64,000 bases of DNA from Erwinia sp. JUb26 (GTDB lineage: Bacteria > Pseudomonadota > Gammaproteobacteria > Enterobacterales > Enterobacteriaceae): the NCBI RefSeq assembly GCF_003751505.1, contig NZ_RJVB01000003.1, positions 308,712-372,711 of the forward strand, in the 5' to 3' direction. Numbering within the stretch: the first letter of the stretch is position 1; each line of letters starts with the position of its first letter. Under the pieces are notes generated by a model, which searched no databases, was not told the DNA's origin, and saw only the letters and a list, made by a program, of their open reading frames with translations. Position numbers and translations under genes: made by a program. This document shows positions 60,044 through 64,000 of this stretch, in pieces.

Positions 60044-60859
60044 TCAGGATGGAGTGATAAAATGGTCAAGGCCCTCAACCCAGCCTTCCGGGCCTCGGGC
60101 GGCACTGCGATAGATATGCTGTTTGTCGGCCCGCTCAAGCAGCACCGGATTTTTACTGTAGCCGTGGATGACCACGGCATAATCAACGCTGTCGAGCATC
60201 GGGGCATCGTTAGGCCCGTCGCCCAGCCCTATGGTGAGCGGACGCTGGCCGGGCTGGGCAGTCGGGGAAGGATAGTGTTCAAGCAGCCAGCGCAGCGCAG
60301 CACCTTTTCCACTGCCTTTACTCATGACGTGCCAGAATCGCCCGCCCTGCACCAGCGTCAGTCCGGCCTCATCCAGCCGCTCGCGAAAAAGATCAAACTG
60401 CTCGCGGCTGTCACGCCAGATCAGGCTTTCCGACGCCTCACGCATTTTGGCGCGAGCCGCAAGCGCAGGCGTCAGGCCGGTCCACTCGGCTATTTCTTTT
60501 TCGCTGACGTCGGCAAAACCGGTGAATTTAAAACCGTCATGCTGACGCAACCGCAGCAGCGTATGGCAGATAGCGGCAGAGTCCTGGCTGGAAAACTGAG
60601 CGGTTTGCTCTGCCTGAGCATCGCCGTAGCGGACGACGGCACCGTTTTCACTGATAAAGGGCGAACCGCCAAACCCCAGTTCCTGCTGCAGCGGCACAAT
60701 CTCAGCGGCCGTTTTACTGGAGCAGATAACCAGCGGGATATGGTGCTCCTTCAGCCGCATCAGCCACTGTCGGGCAGGCTGCCAGCTATAGGTATGATGA
60801 TCGAGCAGTGAACCGTCGAGATCGGTAACGATCATCAGAGGATCCTGCAAAACAGGCAT
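60044..60859 (-). CDS. yedP: Mannosyl/glucosyl-3-phosphoglycerate phosphatase (YedP)
   Basis: A 271-residue HAD-superfamily Cof-type phosphatase, the length of E. coli YedP. Nucleophile motif MIVTDLDGSLLDHH, motif II SSKTAAEI, and motif III/IV GLGDGPNDAPML. ATG 60859 is preferred over 60865 because GGAGG would be too close to the latter. It should dephosphorylate the sugar-phosphoglycerate product of the adjacent glycosyltransferase, together forming a two-gene osmolyte operon. Confidence 0.88.
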   Translation of the reverse strand: MPVLQDPLMIVTDLDGSLLDHHTYSWQPARQWLMRLKEHHIPLVICSSKTAAEIVPLQQELGFGGSPFISENGAVVRYGDAQAEQTAQFSSQDSAAICHTLLRLRQHDGFKFTGFADVSEKEIAEWTGLTPALAARAKMREASESLIWRDSREQFDLFRERLDEAGLTLVQGGRFWHVMSKGSGKGAALRWLLEHYPSPTAQPGQRPLTIGLGDGPNDAPMLDSVDYAVVIHGYSKNPVLLERADKQHIYRSAARGPEGWVEGLDHFITPS

Positions 60860-61109
60860 AGGCATAACCTCCAGAAGTAGATCCCGCGCGGATGCGACAG
60901 GAAAATCGCAGTAGAATCATTGAGTATAGTCCAGCCTTGACGCGGCACAGCAGCCTGACACGCAGGCACAGCGATAACGGATGCAGATTAATCCTAAAAA
61001 ACGGCTGCTTTTATGAGCGTATTCTGGTGAGGCTTTCACGCTGAGACGCACGGCTGGCGCGGCTTTGCTGTACAAGATGAAAAAACTTGTACACATTTAT
61101 CCGCCATCT

Positions 61110-61123
61110 TAGGACTAGTCTTA
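61110..61123 (+). promoter_or_regulatory. RcsAB-box-like site upstream of the DsrA-like sRNA
   Basis: TAGGACTAGTCTTA matches 11 of 14 positions of the RcsAB consensus TAAGAATATTCTTA. It is centred about 32 bases before the estimated sRNA start, overlapping where a -35 element would be, the usual position for RcsB-activated promoters. Confidence 0.5.
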
Positions 61124-61146
61124 AGGCAAAATTCCGGTAGGTTAGA

Positions 61147-61226
61147 AGGGTAAAAGGATTTCCCCAAGTAACGAATTTTATCTTCATGTGAACAACTTAC
61201 CCTGGCCTGAGGCTGGGGTTTTTTTT
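61147..61226 (+). ncRNA. dsrA: DsrA-like small regulatory RNA
   Basis: About 80 bases. It contains GATTTCC followed by GTAACGAATTTT (61168-61179), the region by which E. coli DsrA pairs with the rpoS leader and with hns, and ends in a strong terminator (CCCTGGCC-TGA-GGCTGGGG plus eight T, 61200-61226). The neighbours dsrB, rcsA and yedP are also those of dsrA in E. coli. The first base is estimated. E. coli DsrA is an Hfq-dependent activator of rpoS translation at low temperature. RprA shares a shorter match, so DsrA is the better fit. Confidence 0.65.
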
Positions 61227-61279
61227 CACTAATGAAACACGGTAAAGGGAGCAGGGAAGGGATGCGGCAACGTGCGGGC

Positions 61280-61354
61280 AAAAAAAAGCCCGCGCTGCGC
61301 GGGCAAAATCCTTGTTACTTTTTAGGTTGACTGCGCCTTTGGGGTTGGTGCAGT
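61280..61354 (-). ncRNA. Candidate small RNA on the minus strand
   Basis: A perfect terminator, GCCCGCGC-A-GCGCGGGC region (61288-61304) with eight T on the minus strand, has no protein gene upstream on that strand up to rcsA, 660 bases away. Upstream of it on the minus strand are an ACTGC/GCAGT stem, an A-rich single-stranded linker and a TAGACT -10-like hexamer (61361-61366) without a clear -35. This is the layout of an Hfq-type sRNA. No known sRNA was recognised. Confidence 0.45.
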
Positions 61355-61503
61355 GGGGATAGTCTACGGGTTGTTGACGTCAGAAATCTTTGCGCGAAAC
61401 GTAAAGAAAGTGAAAAGGCCCGTCATGAGCAGGCCATTGCCTGACGAGGTCACATTGCTGTCTATACTGATTATCAGACAGTTACCCGAAAAAAGGAGAA
61501 GAC

Positions 61504-61662
61504 ATGGACTTTATACGTATTGTTATCGCGATTCTTTTACCGCCGCTGGGTGTCTTCCTGCAGGTCGGCTTTGGTGGTGCTTTCTGGCTGAACATCCTGC
61601 TGACGCTATGTGGCTATATTCCGGGGATTGTCCATGCCGTCTGGGTGATTGCGCGTCGATAA
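61504..61662 (+). CDS. Pmp3/YqaE family membrane peptide
   Basis: A 52-residue two-span membrane peptide: MDFIRIVIAILLPPLGVFLQ and FWLNILLTLCGYIPGIVHAV. This is the UPF0057/Pmp3 signature shared with E. coli YqaE and plant RCI2. AAAAGGAGAAGAC precedes the start. Members respond to salt or osmotic stress and alter membrane potential; location beside osmolyte and Rcs genes fits a stress role. Confidence 0.9.
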   Translation: MDFIRIVIAILLPPLGVFLQVGFGGAFWLNILLTLCGYIPGIVHAVWVIARR

Positions 61663-61732
61663 CCCTGGGTAAAACCCTGCGCAGTATGCGGTTTTCGGTT
61701 AGACTGTTGGGAAAAATTGCACAGGAGTGACC

Positions 61733-61921
61733 ATGAAGGTAAATCAGCAGGTGACGGTAAAAACGGACGGCGGTCCTCGTCGGGTTGGTACTGTTCTGGC
61801 AGTGGAAGAGTTTAACGAAGGAACGATGTATCTGATCGCGCTGGAGGACTATCCGCTGGGCATCTGGTTCTTTAATGAAACCGGTCACGAAGACGGTGTT
61901 TTCGTGCAGCCTCACCCCTGA
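61733..61921 (+). CDS. dsrB: DsrB protein
   Basis: A 62-residue soluble protein, the same length as E. coli Dsr[21 protein letters not shown] and [23 protein letters not shown] 61733 has AGGAG upstream. It looks like a small SH3-type barrel. Function unknown; in E. coli its expression depends on RpoS and responds to DsrA-linked conditions. Convergent with rcsA over a hairpin (61929-61948). Confidence 0.93.
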   Translation: MKVNQQVTVKTDGGPRRVGTVLAVEEFNEGTMYLIALEDYPLGIWFFNETGHEDGVFVQPHP

Positions 61922-61928
61922 AGACGCT

Positions 61929-61948
61929 AAGGGGGGTCGCTCCCCCTT
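61929..61948. terminator. Hairpin between convergent dsrB and rcsA
   Basis: AAGGGGG/CCCCCTT with a six-base loop. No T-tract; likely a shared 3'-end hairpin. Confidence 0.55.
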
Positions 61949-61961
61949 CAAATATCCGCTG

Positions 61962-62603
61962 TCAGCCCTGCCGCACGTTGACGTAAATCCCGCTGGTGAC
62001 ATTATCCATCAGTCGCACCACGTGATAGATCACCTGCTTGTTGTGCGTTTTGATTTTCCGCTTAATATTGCCTTTATGCGACGAAACGGTTTTCACCTTA
62101 ATCTGCATCTGGTCAGAAATCTGGCTGGTATCGTGTCCGGACATCCACATCCGCAGCATATTCGATTCCGTCTGACTGAGCGTCAGCGGATGGACATCCT
62201 TACCCGAAGACTGGCGCGAAGAAACGTTGAGCCGCTGCTGGAAGTAACTGCCTAACAGCTGGTCCAGAGTAGCCGGCTTGATCGATTTCGATGTAATAAT
62301 CAGGTTCTTTCGTACGTAAAGATATTCTTCAAAATGATTATTAGAAATCGCCATAAAGATGAAGAACAGCGTGTCCGGATTCTGAACGATCGCCGCTCTA
62401 ATCCGCTGACTGGCTTCGGGTTCATTAATGAAGCAGTCTTCGTTGATAAACACCACGCCGGGATGCAGCTGCTGGCAGCATGTTTGCAGCCTGTCAATGC
62501 CGCTAACTGGCGTTATATTCTTGCTTTTAATCCCTTTGGTTGTCATATAGTTGATCAACCCTGCGCGGGTATAATTACATGGATCCATAATTATTGTCGG
62601 CAT
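61962..62603 (-). CDS. rcsA: Capsule transcriptional activator RcsA
   Basis: A 213-residue LuxR-type regulator (E. coli 207). N-terminal receiver-like domain without phosphorylation site ([16 protein letters not shown]), and a C-terminal helix-turn-helix almost identical to other RcsA proteins ([20 protein letters not shown]). Start at 62603 has AAGGG upstream and aligns with the family; 62633 does not. It pairs with RcsB to activate exopolysaccharide (amylovoran, stewartan or colanic acid type) genes and is unstable through Lon proteolysis. Confidence 0.95.
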   Translation of the reverse strand: MPTIIMDPCNYTRAGLINYMTTKGIKSKNITPVSGIDRLQTCCQQLHPGVVFINEDCFINEPEASQRIRAAIVQNPDTLFFIFMAISNNHFEEYLYVRKNLIITSKSIKPATLDQLLGSYFQQRLNVSSRQSSGKDVHPLTLSQTESNMLRMWMSGHDTSQISDQMQIKVKTVSSHKGNIKRKIKTHNKQVIYHVVRLMDNVTSGIYVNVRQG

Positions 62604-63181
62604 TCTGGCGGCCCTTACCGGTTCGTTATCCATTTAAGTCAACGATGAATTACACGTTAGCGTGTTAAAAGAAAGCGTTCTGTATGCACATTCTTGTTAT
62701 GGCTGCCAACATTAATACTACCCCGCCGCACGCGGCTGGAGTATTGACTCATCCTTGTAGAAGGGGGCTGCATGGCATGCAGCAATCGCGGTCACTATCG
62801 CGTAAAATGTTAAAAATCATGATAGGATTTTTCTTAAAAAAATTCAATCAGAAAAACATTCCTCAGAAAAGACCGGTTTTTTCAGACTGGGTCAGTCATT
62901 AAAATGAAATAAATAATCGGTAAAATAGCGCCAATAAACATGGGGTTGCTTTCACCGTGTTTCAGAGGGTTTAACGCAATATCATCCTATTTTTGGATGC
63001 GATTTGATACTGTCCTTACCCGCTCAGATTCACTAAATCAATGACATAAATCCTGGAATAACGGATGCCGGGATTGATGATTTTTAGTGCGAAAAAAGAG
63101 TTCTCTTCCGGCGGGTCATAGGAAAACATTATTTCTTGTGCGAAATTATAATATCAAACTGCAAATAAGTACTCATTGTCG
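62604..63181. other. rcsA upstream region
   Basis: About 580 bases, A+T-rich. It contains the rcsA promoter and an RcsAB-box-like site (62823-62836). No supported gene; no clear terminator for the small gene at 63182-63391. Confidence 0.45.
62823..62836. promoter_or_regulatory. RcsAB-box-like site upstream of rcsA
   Basis: TAGGATTTTTCTTA matches 11 of 14 consensus positions, about 220 bases upstream of the rcsA start. E. coli and Erwinia rcsA genes are autoactivated through such a box. Confidence 0.45.
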
Positions 63182-63391
63182 TTAATCTGGCTGGATTAAC
63201 CGAATGGCATGTTCCAGAACTTTTTGTTCATCGCGATTAGCATCACCGCGATTCAGGCGAGTTTGCCTCAGCAAACTGGCAATCATTCCCCGCGAAATAT
63301 TATGACCGTCTTCGGTCAGCACAATCGCCGCATCACCGATAACCCGGCAAACTTCATCATAATATTCTTCGCTGAGCACATCACGTTTCAT
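63182..63391 (-). CDS. YmgB/AriR-like small regulator
   Basis: A 69-residue helical protein. The core IGDAAIVLTEDGHNISRGMI followed by a leucine-rich helix and a second helix (EQKVLEHAIRLI) matches the layout of the YmgB/AriR (biofilm/acid-resistance) family, in which Gly-x-Asn-(I/V) sits at the same place. Good GGGAGAG ribosome-binding site. In E. coli, ymg genes connect BluF/BluR light and cold signals to the Rcs system, which fits a location near rcsA. Family call is by pattern only. Confidence 0.65.
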   Translation of the reverse strand: MKRDVLSEEYYDEVCRVIGDAAIVLTEDGHNISRGMIASLLRQTRLNRGDANRDEQKVLEHAIRLIQPD

Positions 63392-63564
63392 TTTTACTCT
63401 CCCATCGTTGCCAACGAGCAGACGTTTATCCTCCGACAGTGGGCCAGATGCAAGGATAAGCCTTCTGTATCACGCGCTTTTCATTAAATGATAGCGATTA
63501 AAAAAGGGTAGCAACGATTGAGGGTGTGTCAAACCGGAGCAGGGAGGGGAGTCGTCAACCGTTT

Positions 63565-64000
63565 TTACAGCACAAATTCCGGCCTGACCTGATTTCGACC
63601 GCTGCTTTTGGCGATATATAACTGTTCGTCAGCTCGATTAATCGCTTCATCCAGCGCCTGTACGCTACTGATATTTAGCAGGCTGATGCCGATGCTGGCC
63701 GTCACGCTAAGGTCGTTGCCTTTATGCAGGATGGCATTATTTTCAATGCTGTTACGCAGCCGGTTTGCCAGCAGGAATGCCCGCGGTTCATTTGCCGCTT
63801 CCAGCAGCACCAAAAACTCTTCCCCGCCCATACGGCAGACCAGCGAAGCCGGCGGCAGCGCCTGCTGGATGCACAGCACGGTTTGCGCCAGCACATAATC
63901 CCCGGCGGCGTGGCCCCAGGTATCGTTAATATTTTTAAAACGGTCGATATCTACCAGGAACAGCGCACCGGAAAACCCAGGTGGGCGGTTGCGTGCCGCC
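63565..64000 (-). CDS. GGDEF-domain diguanylate cyclase, C-terminal part
   Basis: The frame is open to the right edge; the gene starts outside the window. The visible ~145 residues are most of a GGDEF domain: FLVDIDRFKNINDTWGHAAGD, the active-site loop CRMGGEEFLVLLE and SIGISLLN, ending RNQVRPEFVL. The signature is catalytically competent (GGEEF). No RxxD inhibitory site is seen five residues before it, so product inhibition is not expected. N-terminal sensor domain unknown. Confidence 0.9.
   Translation of the reverse strand, partial: AARNRPPGFSGALFLVDIDRFKNINDTWGHAAGDYVLAQTVLCIQQALPPASLVCRMGGEEFLVLLEAANEPRAFLLANRLRNSIENNAILHKGNDLSVTASIGISLLNISSVQALDEAINRADEQLYIAKSSGRNQVRPEFVL

Noticed and set aside
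61147..61226. Assignment of the sRNA as RprA
   Set aside because: RprA shares only shorter stretches (AACGAATT and a CCCC seed); the longer GTAACGAATTTT match and the dsrB/rcsA context favour DsrA.

Overview
The window is chromosomal DNA of an enterobacterium, most likely Erwiniaceae (Erwinia or Pantoea). Gene order from opgC to ndh follows the E. coli 23-25 min region almost gene for gene, and protein lengths are mostly within a few residues of E. coli. The lineage call rests on an Erwinia-type RcsA, an adjacent glucosylglycerate-type osmolyte gene pair, and the absence of the flg cluster between murJ and rne. No tRNA, rRNA, CRISPR array, prophage or recognisable insertion sequence was seen.

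Layout. 1-4.5 kb: the end of an outer-membrane efflux channel, a PAS-GGDEF-EAL c-di-GMP protein, two tiny single-span membrane ORFs and a GH1-like protein. 4.5-11.6 kb: clsC, opgC and divergent opgGH (cardiolipin and periplasmic glucan synthesis). 11.7-25 kb: yceK, msyB, an OprB-type porin, lpxL, trhO, yceI-yceJ, a ProP-like transporter, solA, bssS, an unknown helical protein, dinI with an SOS box, pyrC, yceB, grxB. 25-34.6 kb: rimJ, yceH, mviM, murJ, rne, rluC. 34.6-46 kb: maf-2 (yceF), then the fatty-acid/ribosome cluster yceD-rpmF-plsX-fabH-fabD-fabG-acpP-fabF-pabC-mltG-tmk-holB-tatD. 46-54 kb: ptsG with conserved CRP, Mlc and SgrS sites, hinT, ycfL, lpoB, thiK, nagZ, ycfP, ndh with an FNR-like site, ycfJ. 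55.1-58.6 kb: mfd. 58.8-64 kb: a gpgS-like/yedP osmolyte operon, then the dsrB-rcsA neighbourhood including a DsrA-like sRNA gene, a Pmp3 peptide, a YmgB/AriR-like protein and the start of a GGDEF gene that runs off the window.

The most unusual stretch is the roughly 1.1 kb between ycfJ and mfd, where E. coli has bhsA and ldtC. Two ~200-bp elements (54117-54316 on +, 54874-55068 on -) lie in opposite orientation. Each is closed by a 24-bp terminal inverted repeat and folds into the same order of four internal hairpins. The two copies share short core sequences and loop motifs, but most stems differ in sequence while staying paired. That is the signature of conserved secondary structure. Between them lies a ~195-bp unit repeated about 2.5 times, carrying a small repeated reading frame whose codons overlap the terminal stem of the first element. 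I do not recognise this family; it is the best candidate here for something undescribed.

A second point of interest is regulatory. Close to rcsA lies a DsrA-like sRNA gene with a good RcsAB-box match at the -35 position, and an orphan terminator on the opposite strand suggests a second sRNA. Start codons were chosen by ribosome-binding sites and family alignment from memory; no database search was possible.
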